The position numbers and the translations under genes were made by a program. Positions 6,917 through 13,367 of a stretch of DNA of 13,799 bases are shown here, piece by piece. The notes below the pieces were generated by a model that saw only the letters and a program-made list of their open reading frames with translations, was not told the DNA's origin and ran no database searches. The stretch's first letter is position 1, and the number at the start of each line of letters is the position of its first letter. Origin of the DNA: CAVSMC01 sp963798655 (GTDB taxonomy: Bacteria > Pseudomonadota > Gammaproteobacteria > Burkholderiales > Casimicrobiaceae); NCBI GenBank assembly GCA_963798655.1, contig CAWCUH010000011.1:1-13799 (forward strand), written 5' to 3'.

Positions 6917-8209
6917 TCATCCTGCCCGTTGAATCGCAGCGAGCGGCGCCGCATCCGACGTGCCTGCGTGCGCGCCCGCGACCGCCGCATACAGCGCATC
7001 GAGCTGCTGCGCGACGCGCCGCCACGTGAACAGTTGGCAGGCGCGGCGCCGCCCGCGCCGGCCGAACAGCTCGCCGATCGCCGGGTCGCTCAGCACCTGC
7101 GCGAGCCGGCGCGCGAGCTCGGCGGGCTCCTTCGGCTCGACGAGAAAGCCGGTGCGCCCGTGCTGCACCGTGTACTGGATTCCGCCGACACGCGACCCGA
7201 TCACGGGCACACCGCAGGCCATCGCCTCGATGGGGGTGATGCCGAACGGCTCGTACCACGGCGTCGTGACGAACACGTCGGACGCGCAATAGAAATCGCG
7301 CAGCGCCTCGCGCGAGCGGCGGCCGACGAAACGGACGTCCTCGTCGATCCCTTCCTCGCGCGCAATCTGCATCAGTCGGCCGATCTCGGGCGTGAGCTCG
7401 GGATCCGGCGTGTCGGAATCGCCGCCGACGACCACGAGCAGCGGATCGATCCCGTGATCGCGGCGCGCGATGGCGAGCGCGCGTATCACGTTGTCGACGC
7501 CCTTGCGTGCAACCATGCGGCCGAGCTGCAGGACGATCGGGCGATCGGCGGGAAGCCCGAGCTTGCGCCGCGCGTCCTCGCGCCTGACCGTCGTGAATTC
7601 CTCGCGCGCGAAGCCGCACGGGATCATGGTGACGCGCGCGGGATCGACGTCGTAATGCGCACGCAGGTCGATCGCGTCCTGCGGGCACTCGGCGATGATC
7701 GCGTCCGCGTCGTCGATCACCATCTGCTCGAGCAGCCCGCGCTCGCGCGGAAAATCGTCGCGGCCGTGGTGCATCAGCCGCACGCGCCCGAGCGCGTGGA
7801 ACGTGACCACATAGGGAATGCCGAGCTCTTCGCGCAATCGCCGCGCAATCAGACCCGACATGAAGAAGTTCGCGTGGGCGACGGGGTAGCCTTCGCCGCG
7901 ATCGCGCGCACGCGTTGCAATGTCGAGCACACGCTCGGCGAAATGGCACATCGTCGGCAGCAGATCTTCCTTGCGCACGAACCGCGGCGGCCCCGCCTCG
8001 ATGTGGATCACGCGCACGCCGGGCACCCAGCGCACGACGGCCGGAAGCTCGGGGTCGTCGCGCCGCGTGAACACGTCGATCTCGTAGCCGAGCGCGGCGA
8101 GCTCCTTCGCCGTGTGCGCGACGTAGACGTTCTGGCCGCCGGCGTCGACACCGCCGGCGGCCGCGAGCGGTGATGCGTGCTCGCTGATGAATGCGATCCT
8201 GCCCGCCAT
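6917..8209 (-). CDS. GT4 family glycosyltransferase (MshA/sucrose-phosphate-synthase-like)
   Basis: A 430-aa GT-B retaining glycosyltransferase and the first gene of the left-hand operon. The N-terminus carries the glycine-rich loop GGVDAGGQNVYV (19-30), typical of MshA and sucrose-synthase-like GT4 enzymes. The donor domain has LQLGRMVARKGVDN (227-240) and the EX7E motif E320-E328 (YEPFGITPIEAMACG). I chose the ATG at 8209 because CAGGAG lies about 6 nt upstream and the conserved fold begins immediately (MAGRIAFISEHASP); the open frame further upstream does not look coding. Genes of this subtype often sit beside heptose-metabolism genes, which agrees with the GmhB-like phosphatase two genes downstream. 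Donor and acceptor are unknown; mycothiol synthesis is not expected outside actinobacteria. Confidence 0.93.
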   Translation of the reverse strand: MAGRIAFISEHASPLAAAGGVDAGGQNVYVAHTAKELAALGYEIDVFTRRDDPELPAVVRWVPGVRVIHIEAGPPRFVRKEDLLPTMCHFAERVLDIATRARDRGEGYPVAHANFFMSGLIARRLREELGIPYVVTFHALGRVRLMHHGRDDFPRERGLLEQMVIDDADAIIAECPQDAIDLRAHYDVDPARVTMIPCGFAREEFTTVRREDARRKLGLPADRPIVLQLGRMVARKGVDNVIRALAIARRDHGIDPLLVVVGGDSDTPDPELTPEIGRLMQIAREEGIDEDVRFVGRRSREALRDFYCASDVFVTTPWYEPFGITPIEAMACGVPVIGSRVGGIQYTVQHGRTGFLVEPKEPAELARRLAQVLSDPAIGELFGRRGRRRACQLFTWRRVAQQLDALYAAVAGAHAGTSDAAPLAAIQRAG

Positions 8210-8627
8210 GATGACTCCTGGAGAACACTTTTCGCGTGTCGAGTCGCGATGCGCGCTCGTCGCGTTGTTTGGGGATGCGCGCGGTACTGCAAAGCGCATG
8301 CCGATGCACGAACGCGCCATGTCCGCCGCACTCTGATGCTCGCCTCGGCCGCGAGCGGAAGATGTGCACGTCGCTTTGGAAACACGACACTGCACCCGAG
8401 CAATGTTTACCGGACATCCGTGCAAACGTCCGCACAAGATGCGTTGATGGCGGGCGAGCCGAACCTGGCGAGTACGCGGGAGTGTTGATCCGTCGAGCGG
8501 AATCGGCTTTACGCGCGTGGCCGTTGTGGGCATTGCGCGGCGTGCCGCAGGCAGCCGCCGCTTGGCACCAAACCTGCTAGCCCTTGCACGCTGTCGCCCG
8601 AAAACTCTACTTCACGAAGGAGCCATG
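8210..8627. promoter_or_regulatory. Divergent intergenic region between glycan operon and Ser-rich lipoprotein
   Basis: About 0.4 kb separates the divergent start codons at 8209 and 8628 and must hold promoters for both directions. No open frame here looks coding. I see an AT-richer patch around 8400-8440 that includes a short inverted repeat, CGGAC at 8411-8415 and GTCCG at 8428-8432, spaced like a possible operator. No convincing sigma-70 -35/-10 pair stands out on the minus strand. Confidence 0.4.
8563..8578 (+). promoter_or_regulatory. Candidate sigma-54 (-24/-12) promoter
   Basis: The bases TGGCACCAAACCTGCT match the RpoN consensus (TGGCAC-N5-TTGCW) except for C in place of the first T of the -12 box. 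The invariant GG (8564-8565) and GC (8576-8577) are exactly 10 bases apart. Transcription would begin near 8589, about 40 nt before the lipoprotein start. In GC-rich DNA such a match can arise by chance, and no enhancer-binding site was recognised. Confidence 0.35.
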
Positions 8628-9011
8628 ATGAATCGGTTCATGATGACCGCAGCCGCAGCCGCCGTAGTCGCCGCGCTCGTCGGCTGCCAGCAAAAACAGG
8701 AAACCACGCCCACGACGCCGCCGTCGTCGAGCAGCTCGTCCACGACGTCGACCCCGTCGACGCCACCGATGTCGAGCAGCTCTTCGTCGACGGCGCCATC
8801 GTCGTCGAGCGACACGTCGTCGACGCCGAGCTCCACCGCTTCGTCGAGCTCGTCGCCGAGCTCGATGTCCCCGAGCTCGTCGTCAGCGATGAGCGGCACG
8901 TCGCCGTCGTCATCCTCGTCGTCGACATCACCGGGCTCGTCGTCCGCTTCGACGTCGAGCTCGTCGGCAAGCGACGCGACGAATCCGAACTCGAAGGACA
9001 AGGGCAAGTAA
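8628..9011 (+). CDS. Serine-rich low-complexity lipoprotein
   Basis: A 127-aa putative lipoprotein. The signal peptide starts MNRFMMTAAAAAVVAALVGC; the lipobox LVGC puts the lipidated cysteine at residue 20. No aspartate follows the cysteine (QQKQ), so outer-membrane sorting is likely. Residues 33-115 are about 60 percent serine, broken by T, P, A and M, and the tail is DATNPNSKDKGK. No known fold is visible and the middle is presumably disordered. AAGGAG at 8617-8622 favours this ATG (5-nt spacing) over the ATG one codon upstream at 8625. The gene is divergent from the glycan operon. Ser/Pro/Ala-rich disordered segments are the usual targets of O-linked protein glycosylation in Burkholderia-type bacteria, so it could be a glycoprotein or a flexible envelope spacer; function is unknown. 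Confidence 0.82.
   Translation: MNRFMMTAAAAAVVAALVGCQQKQETTPTTPPSSSSSSTTSTPSTPPMSSSSSSTAPSSSSDTSSTPSSTASSSSSPSSMSPSSSSAMSGTSPSSSSSSTSPGSSSASTSSSSASDATNPNSKDKGK
8724..8972 (+). repeat. Low-complexity TCG/AGC serine-codon tract
   Basis: Irregular runs of TCG and AGC codons encode the serine-rich part of the lipoprotein. The units are not a strict tandem repeat, but the tract could change length by slippage or recombination in whole-codon steps. The opposite strand is open only because the tract has low complexity. Confidence 0.6.
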
Positions 9012-9043
9012 TCGCTGCATTGCCGGTCACCCGCAAGCAGCCA

Positions 9044-9067
9044 GGCGGGCGGCTCGCGCCGTCCGCC
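9044..9067 (+). terminator. Possible terminator hairpin after the lipoprotein gene
   Basis: GGCGGGCGG (9044-9052) can pair with CCGTCCGCC (9059-9067) around a 6-base loop, with one G-U pair. It lies 33 nt after the lipoprotein stop. No T-run follows, so intrinsic termination would be weak. Confidence 0.3.
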
Positions 9068-9110
9068 GCATTCGCAACGCTCGACGCGCGCAGCGCACGC
9101 GGAGACGCTC

Positions 9111-9116
9111 TACAAT
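9111..9116 (+). promoter_or_regulatory. Candidate -10 box (TACAAT) for the DUF883 gene
   Basis: TACAAT lies 27 nt before the DUF883 start and is one base from the sigma-70 consensus TATAAT. The region 16-18 nt upstream is GC-rich and has no clear TTGACA-like -35, so only the -10 is supported. Confidence 0.4.
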
Positions 9117-9143
9117 CGGCAACGCTCTCGACGAGGATGGCTT

Positions 9144-9434
9144 ATGGCAATCGACACGACGCAAACACGTGAACGGGCCGTTGAACGCGGCAGCCGAATT
9201 GCCGATGAGCTCGCCGGCACCGCGCGCAACGCCGTCGACGACGTCGCGCAGCGCACGCGAAAGACGGTCGATGAGGTCGCCGAGGGTGCGGCCGACGTCG
9301 CCGACCGGTTAGGGAGCCAGGCCAACCAGGCACTCGAGCACGCCCTGCGTTACACTTCGACACATCCGTTGCAGGCGCTCGCCGTTGTGCTGGTGGCGGG
9401 CTTTGTGGTCGGACGCCTGTCGCGGCGTTATTGA
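9144..9434 (+). CDS. DUF883-type (YqjD/ElaB-like) membrane-anchored protein
   Basis: A 96-aa protein with a long charged, Ala-rich amphipathic helical region (about 1-70, with repeated A/D/E/R heptad-like spacing) followed by one C-terminal membrane segment (about 74-90, HPLQALAVVLVAGFVVGRL) and a basic RRY end. This layout matches the DUF883/YqjD/ElaB family, inner-membrane tail-anchored proteins that in E. coli bind ribosomes in stationary phase. GAGGA at 9133-9137 lies 6 nt before the ATG, with TACAAT upstream, so this gene probably leads its own transcript. Its TGA overlaps the TTG start of the next glycosyltransferase (TTGA), an unusual coupling of this family to a sugar-transfer gene. 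The family call rests on architecture and C-terminal motif. Confidence 0.82.
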   Translation: MAIDTTQTRERAVERGSRIADELAGTARNAVDDVAQRTRKTVDEVAEGAADVADRLGSQANQALEHALRYTSTHPLQALAVVLVAGFVVGRLSRRY

Positions 9435-10606
9435 CGAACAACGGCGCGCGGGCGAAGCCGCGGCTCGGTGCCGCACTGCGCGTGCACGTTCTCGACACCA
9501 CGATGCTCTACTCGCCTAACGGCGGGGGCGTCGTTCGTTATCTGCTCGCCAAGCGCCGGTGGCTCACGCGCCGAACGCGCATGCGCCATTCGCTGCTCGT
9601 GCCCGGCGAGCGCAACGGCATGGGGCTGCACGGCGAGACGTTCGTGCACTGCCGGCCTGTGCCGGGACTTCGCTCGCGCATGCCGCTCGATACCGGCCGC
9701 TGGAGCAGGCTGATCGCCGAGCATGGACCGGACGTCGTGGAGGTAGGCGATCCCGGACCGGTCGCGATCGCGGCGTTCCGCGCCCGTCGCGTGTCGGGCA
9801 CGCCGGTGATCGCGTTCTGCCACACCGACCTCGTGCGCGACGCGCGCTCGCGCTACGGCAGCGTCGCCGGCCGCACGATGAAGACGTACGCCTGTCGTGT
9901 GTTCGGCAACGCCGACCGCGTGCTCGCGCCGAGCGAGTACATGAAGCAGCGGCTGATCGAATGGGGCGTGCACGATGTCGCGGTGTGCCCGCTCGGCGTC
10001 GACGCCGAGCTCTTTCATCCGTCGCGCCGCCATCGCGCGTTGCGCGAGAGGCTCGGTCTTCCGCGCGACGCGCGACTGTGCGTATTTGCCGGCCGCTTCG
10101 CGCCGGCGAAGAACATGCCGCTGCTCGTGGACGCGTTTCGACGACTCGGCAAGCCCTATCACCTCCTGCTGATCGGCAGCGGACCGTGCCTGCCGCCGCT
10201 GCCGGCGAACGTGACCGTGCTTCCGTTCGAGCGCGATCCGAAGCGGTTGGCGGCGATCGTCGGCGGCGTCGATGCGTTCGTGCAAGCCGGCGAGCGCGAA
10301 AGCTTCGGTCTCGCTCTGGTCGAGGCCATGGCGTGCGGCGTGCCCATCGTGGCGGCCGCCGACGGCGCTGCGCCGGAGATCGTCACGCCGGACTGCGGCG
10401 TGCTCGTTCGAGCGGGCAGCGCGAGCGATCTCGCTGCTGGCGTTGCCGTGCTCTACGATCGCGATCGCGAGGCGCTCGGAGACGCGGCGCGCGCGCGCGC
10501 CGAGCGCAACTTCGGCTGGGACCGTGTATTCCGCGGCCTGCTGCAGCAGTACGCGACCGTCGTGCACGGTGCGGCTGCGCGCGTGCTGCGCGAGCAGATC
10601 GCATGA
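9431..10606 (+). CDS. GT4 family glycosyltransferase (GT-B)
   Basis: A 391-aa GT-B glycosyltransferase. The N-terminal domain has LDTTMLYSPNGGGVVRYLL (21-39), a glycine-rich loop for the acceptor side. The C-terminal domain has FAGRFAPAKNMPLLVDAF (219-236) and the EX7E motif E290-E298 (ERESFGLALVEAMACG). I take the TTG at 9431, which overlaps the DUF883 stop by 4 nt (TTGA). A GTG at 9482 just before the first beta strand (VHVLDTTM) is a credible alternative and would give 374 aa. Its stop overlaps the DUF2334 start as ATGA, so the pair is translationally coupled. No membrane segment is evident. It may transfer a sugar to a lipid or polysaccharide that the neighbouring deacetylase then edits; donor and acceptor are unknown. 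Confidence 0.9.
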   Translation: MTNNGARAKPRLGAALRVHVLDTTMLYSPNGGGVVRYLLAKRRWLTRRTRMRHSLLVPGERNGMGLHGETFVHCRPVPGLRSRMPLDTGRWSRLIAEHGPDVVEVGDPGPVAIAAFRARRVSGTPVIAFCHTDLVRDARSRYGSVAGRTMKTYACRVFGNADRVLAPSEYMKQRLIEWGVHDVAVCPLGVDAELFHPSRRHRALRERLGLPRDARLCVFAGRFAPAKNMPLLVDAFRRLGKPYHLLLIGSGPCLPPLPANVTVLPFERDPKRLAAIVGGVDAFVQAGERESFGLALVEAMACGVPIVAAADGAAPEIVTPDCGVLVRAGSASDLAAGVAVLYDRDREALGDAARARAERNFGWDRVFRGLLQQYATVVHGAAARVLREQIA

Positions 10607-11445
10607 GCGGCGAGCTGCGGCCGCTGGTCGCCGTCGAGCTGCACGACGTCGCGCCGGCGACCTGGCCGCAGTGCCGTGCGCTGCTCGACATGCTCGACTC
10701 GATCGGCGCGCGTCACATGACGCTGCTCGTCGTGCCGTTCTACCATCGGACCGTTGCGATCGATCGCTCGCCGGCATTCGTCGACGCGATCGAGCGGCGC
10801 CTCGCGCGTGGCGACGAGGCGGCCGTGCACGGCTTCGTCCATCTCGATGAGGCGCCATCGCCGCGCACGCCGCGCGGCTTTGTCGCGCGCCGTTTGCTCA
10901 CGCGATGCGAAGGCGAGTTCGCCGCGCTCGGGCACGGCGACGCGAGCGCGCGCATCGACGCGGCGCTCGAATGCTGGCGAGCGGTTGGGTGGCCGCTCAC
11001 CGGCTTCGTCCCGCCCGCGTGGCTCGCGAGCGACGAGACACGCGCGGCGATCGAGCGCGCTCGATCCTTTCGCTACCTGTCGCTTCGTCGCGCGCTCGTC
11101 GGATTGCCGCACGGACGCACGAGCGCGACCGACGTGCTGTGGTACAGCCCGACGTCGGCGGTGCGCCGATCGATGTCGCGCGCGATGATCTCGCTCGCGG
11201 TCGCGCGCGCGTCGCCGCAGCGGCTGTTGAGAATCGCGCTGCACCCGCAGGACGCGGCGGTCGCAAGCGTCGTCGAGCACTGGCGCGACGTCGTCGCGCG
11301 CGTGCTCGCGCAGCGAACGCCGGTCACGCTCGGCGAGGCGATCGCGCAGATGTCGACTCTCGCCCGGCGAGCGTTGCGACCGGTTGCCGGCGACGACTCG
11401 CCCCGGCGAACGGCTCCGATGCCGTGTCGACGTCGTCGTTCGTAG
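10603..11445 (+). CDS. DUF2334-type polysaccharide deacetylase
   Basis: A 280-aa protein of the carbohydrate esterase 4-like DUF2334 family, predicted to remove N- or O-acetyl groups from a glycan with a metal-bound water. The N-terminal strand has VELHDVAP (11-18), where H14 and D15 fit the catalytic and metal site. HGFVH (H76, H80) is the expected metal-binding pair. GFVPPAWL (134-141) fits the conserved substrate-groove motif, and H214 in IALHPQD fits the late histidine. There is no signal peptide, so it probably acts on the cytoplasmic side. It overlaps the upstream glycosyltransferase by ATGA. The last 25 residues are Arg/Pro-rich and may be disordered. The pair suggests glycosylation followed by deacetylation of the same product. 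Confidence 0.88.
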   Translation: MSGELRPLVAVELHDVAPATWPQCRALLDMLDSIGARHMTLLVVPFYHRTVAIDRSPAFVDAIERRLARGDEAAVHGFVHLDEAPSPRTPRGFVARRLLTRCEGEFAALGHGDASARIDAALECWRAVGWPLTGFVPPAWLASDETRAAIERARSFRYLSLRRALVGLPHGRTSATDVLWYSPTSAVRRSMSRAMISLAVARASPQRLLRIALHPQDAAVASVVEHWRDVVARVLAQRTPVTLGEAIAQMSTLARRALRPVAGDDSPRRTAPMPCRRRRS

Positions 11446-11468
11446 CGCTCAATGCGCGATTGGAGCGC
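11445..11468. terminator. Hairpin between convergent genes
   Basis: GCGCTCAAT (11445-11453) can pair with ATTGGAGCGC (11459-11468) with a single bulged base and a GCGCG loop. It fills the 29-nt gap between the convergent DUF2334 and PRC-barrel stops, so it may serve both strands. No T-run is present on either side. Confidence 0.35.
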
Positions 11469-11474
11469 GCCAGA

Positions 11475-11915
11475 TCACTCCCAATACGCGTCGACGTCGC
11501 GCGCCCACCGTCCGTCCGCGCCCGGCCAGCGATCACGCTCGAACGCTGGAGCGGCCCGCAAACGCTCGCGGGTGACGTCGACACGGTGGCAATCGGCCCC
11601 GGCATCGTAGCGAAGCACGTGCGAAGGAATCGCATAGAGCTTGTCGGCGCCGATCGCGGCGTCGCTGCACGCGAGGACGGCGTACGCAACGCGTCCGGTC
11701 GTCGCGTCGAGCACCGTCGCGAGCACCTCGCCGAGGGCTTCGCCGGCGAGGGTGTACACCGGCCGGCCGGCGGCGAGTCTCGCGCCCTCCGCAGCGTGCG
11801 CGCGCCGGCCGACGACGCGCGGCGTGCGGGCGAAGAACATGTCGTCGTACGAGGTATGCGCCCAGTCGTTGTCGCGCACGCCAGGCGCGATGATTCCATC
11901 GTGATAGGGATTCAT
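11475..11915 (-). CDS. PRC-barrel domain protein
   Basis: A 146-aa protein with one PRC-barrel domain at about 50-115: VYTLAGEALGEVLATVLDATTGRVAYAVL, then GADKLYAIPSHVLRYD. The tail ERLRAAPAFERDRWPGA...W...VDAYW (about 117-145) matches the conserved C-terminus of a PRC-barrel subgroup common in Burkholderiales and other proteobacteria. These proteins are usually stress- or envelope-associated and of unclear biochemical role. The ATG at 11915 has GGAG 7 nt upstream. No signal peptide or membrane segment is seen. It lies on the same strand as the GlcG-like gene, 171 nt downstream of it, and converges with the DUF2334 gene. Confidence 0.87.
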   Translation of the reverse strand: MNPYHDGIIAPGVRDNDWAHTSYDDMFFARTPRVVGRRAHAAEGARLAAGRPVYTLAGEALGEVLATVLDATTGRVAYAVLACSDAAIGADKLYAIPSHVLRYDAGADCHRVDVTRERLRAAPAFERDRWPGADGRWARDVDAYWE

Positions 11916-12086
11916 CCGTACTCCGGAGGAACGATGCGAAGCGAATGCGCGGGATGCGATACGCCGATCGACACGACCCGCCAGGCGTGCAATCCGCGTG
12001 CCACGCTATCGCGTTGTATCGACGTGCGATCGAGCCGCGGCGATTCGACGAAATTGCCGAATGCAGAAAATTTTTCCGCGACGGCC

Positions 12087-12539
12087 TTAAGGGCCACCGG
12101 CCACGCGTTGCTGCTCGAGTGCGTGTACGAGCTCGGCCACGATGATCCCGAACGCCTCGTCGAACCAGGCTTGCGCACCGCTCACGCCGATCGTCACGCC
12201 GCGACGATGAACGCCCCCTATGAGCGGCAACTCGGTGTCGCCGCGCGCTTGCGCGCGACCGCGCACGAGCGAGGTGTCGGCGCGCTCGCGCTTCGCGAGA
12301 GCGGCCTTGTCGCGTGCGTAGCTCGCGTAGTTCACGCGCGTGCGGCCCGCGTCGCCGAACGTGTACTCGCCCAGCGTGGCGTCGTCGTCCTGCACGACGA
12401 TCACCAGCGCACGATCGGCGCTCACCTCGGTGTCGGCGATGGCAGCTTCGACGACGGGGCGCAGCATCGCGATCGCGACGTCGACGACGTCCTTCGTCGG
12501 CGCTGATGCGATGGCAGCGGGCGCCGCGGGCGTCGGCAT
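12087..12539 (-). CDS. Putative GlcG/HbpS-like domain protein
   Basis: A 150-aa protein without signal peptide or membrane segment. The second half resembles the GlcG/HbpS (haem-degrading/haem-binding) family: a helix with YASYARDKAALAKRERADTS (71-90), then LPLIGGVHRRGVTIGVSGA (104-122) and DEAF. The order GGV - IGVSG - DE is characteristic of that fold. The first half (VVDVAIAMLRPVVEAAIAD) would be helix 1, followed by a VIVVQDDD strand. The assignment is by motif only and is moderate. I chose the ATG at 12539; there is no clear ribosome binding site, and the frame stays open 40 codons upstream through a hairpin region, which I consider non-coding. Role here unknown. Confidence 0.62.
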   Translation of the reverse strand: MPTPAAPAAIASAPTKDVVDVAIAMLRPVVEAAIADTEVSADRALVIVVQDDDATLGEYTFGDAGRTRVNYASYARDKAALAKRERADTSLVRGRAQARGDTELPLIGGVHRRGVTIGVSGAQAWFDEAFGIIVAELVHALEQQRVAGGP

Positions 12540-12564
12540 GAATGCGAGCGAAAGAGGACAGCGC

Positions 12565-12600
12565 GACTGACGCGCGGCGCAGTTGCGCCTCGCGTCAGTC
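12565..12600 (-). terminator. Near-perfect 36-nt hairpin at end of small membrane gene
   Basis: GACTGACGCG (12565-12574) pairs with CGCGTCAGTC (12591-12600), and inside it GGCGCA pairs with TGCGCC; only one C/T position fails to pair. The stop codon of the small membrane gene (12595-12597) lies inside the right arm. The following minus-strand bases are only mildly T-rich (CTCTTTC), so it is a plausible but not textbook intrinsic terminator. It also protects or separates the downstream GlcG-like gene. Confidence 0.6.
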
Positions 12601-12795
12601 CAGCACCTGGCCGCCTTCGCCCTCCCAGCGATGCACCTCGTGCTGCACGGCCCGCGCATGGATGCGCGGCCGCCCGTGTCGCACGAGCTGCCAGCCGATC
12701 AGCACACCGGCGGCAGCGAGCGCGAGCAGCCAGCGTGCAGGCCGCCTCGCTGTCGCTGCGGCGGCACCGTCGGCGGTCGGATCAACCCGGCGCAC
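12595..12795 (-). CDS. Small single-pass membrane protein, unknown function
   Basis: A 66-aa protein with a GTG start at 12795. A basic N-terminal stretch (TARRPAR) precedes one hydrophobic segment, WLLALAAAGVLIGWQLV (22-38), and a cytoplasmic-type tail ending RWEGEGGQVLD. The tail recalls small Burkholderiales membrane proteins ending in a W-E-G-E-G-G motif, which makes it more than a chance frame. GGGAG lies 10 nt before the GTG. It begins 31 nt after the GlsB-family gene on the same strand and ends within a strong hairpin, so the two probably form one short transcript. No enzymatic function can be proposed. Confidence 0.6.
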   Translation of the reverse strand: MRRVDPTADGAAAATARRPARWLLALAAAGVLIGWQLVRHGRPRIHARAVQHEVHRWEGEGGQVLD

Positions 12796-12826
12796 GATTG
12801 CAATGCTCCCTGCAGGACGGCGCGTA

Positions 12827-13099
12827 TCAGCGAACGCGTCCGCGGCGGAACAGGTTGACGATGGCGAGCAGGATGATCGCGCCGATCAGCGACACGACGA
12901 GCGAGCCGGCGCTGAACGCGCCCTCGTTGATCGTCGGCAGGCCGAGCAGCGGCGACACCACGAATCCGGCGATCAGCGCGCCCACGATGCCCACGATGAT
13001 GTTGAGTCCGACGCCCTGTTGCGCGTCCGTGCGCATGATCATGCTGGCGATCCATCCGAGAAGGCCGCCCACAACGAGCCACACGATGAGGTTGATCAC
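12827..13099 (-). CDS. GlsB/YeaQ/YmgE family membrane protein
   Basis: A 90-aa protein with three membrane segments (about 3-21, 32-50 and 66-84) and a basic end (RRGRVR). The Gly-rich pattern LIVWLVVGGLLGWIASMIM, then GLNIIVGIVGALIAGFV is diagnostic of the transglycosylase-associated GlsB/YeaQ/YmgE family, inner-membrane proteins often induced by stress. The start is GTG at 13099, supported by AAAGGAG 6 nt upstream; the frame continues upstream but that part lacks family similarity. A short Arg-rich frame with its own strong ribosome binding site overlaps this GTG as GTGA. Confidence 0.88.
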   Translation of the reverse strand: MINLIVWLVVGGLLGWIASMIMRTDAQQGVGLNIIVGIVGALIAGFVVSPLLGLPTINEGAFSAGSLVVSLIGAIILLAIVNLFRRGRVR

Positions 13100-13367
13100 G
13101 AGATGCTCCTTTGCAGTGAGTTGAGCCGCGGCGAGCCCCGCGGGGGCCATGGCCGACGCAACGCCGCCACCCGCAGTGCAAAGCAGCGAGCATGCCAAGC
13201 GGCGCGCGCGCGCGCCGCTCCGCGTGCGGGCCTTATCCAGCACGATAAAAGCGGTCGTCTGCGCGGTCGCACACGCATCGGCTCCTCCGTCAGCACGTAA
13301 ATATTGCACGCTGGGTTAGCGCCTTTTCCATCGCCGCCGACGCGGCGACATGGCATAACCAGCACGC

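Noticed and set aside
6785..8173. Plus-strand frame of 462 codons opposite the GT4 gene
   Set aside because: Compositionally a shadow, with no protein motif; the minus-strand GT4 has complete motifs.
8177..8580. Small plus-strand frames in the divergent intergenic region
   Set aside because: No ribosome binding site, no similarity and codon use unlike the neighbours.
8724..8972. Serine-codon tract considered as a CRISPR or tandem-repeat array
   Set aside because: No constant repeat with unique spacers; it is an irregular codon-level repeat within a protein gene.
8612..9007. Acidic minus-strand frame opposite the Ser-rich lipoprotein
   Set aside because: The D/E/V-rich sequence is the mirror of the TCG/AGC serine codons. 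The plus-strand frame has a lipobox and a good ribosome binding site.
12830..13300. Plus-strand frame opposite the GlsB gene
   Set aside because: Hydrophilic low-complexity product; the minus-strand GlsB family signature explains the region.
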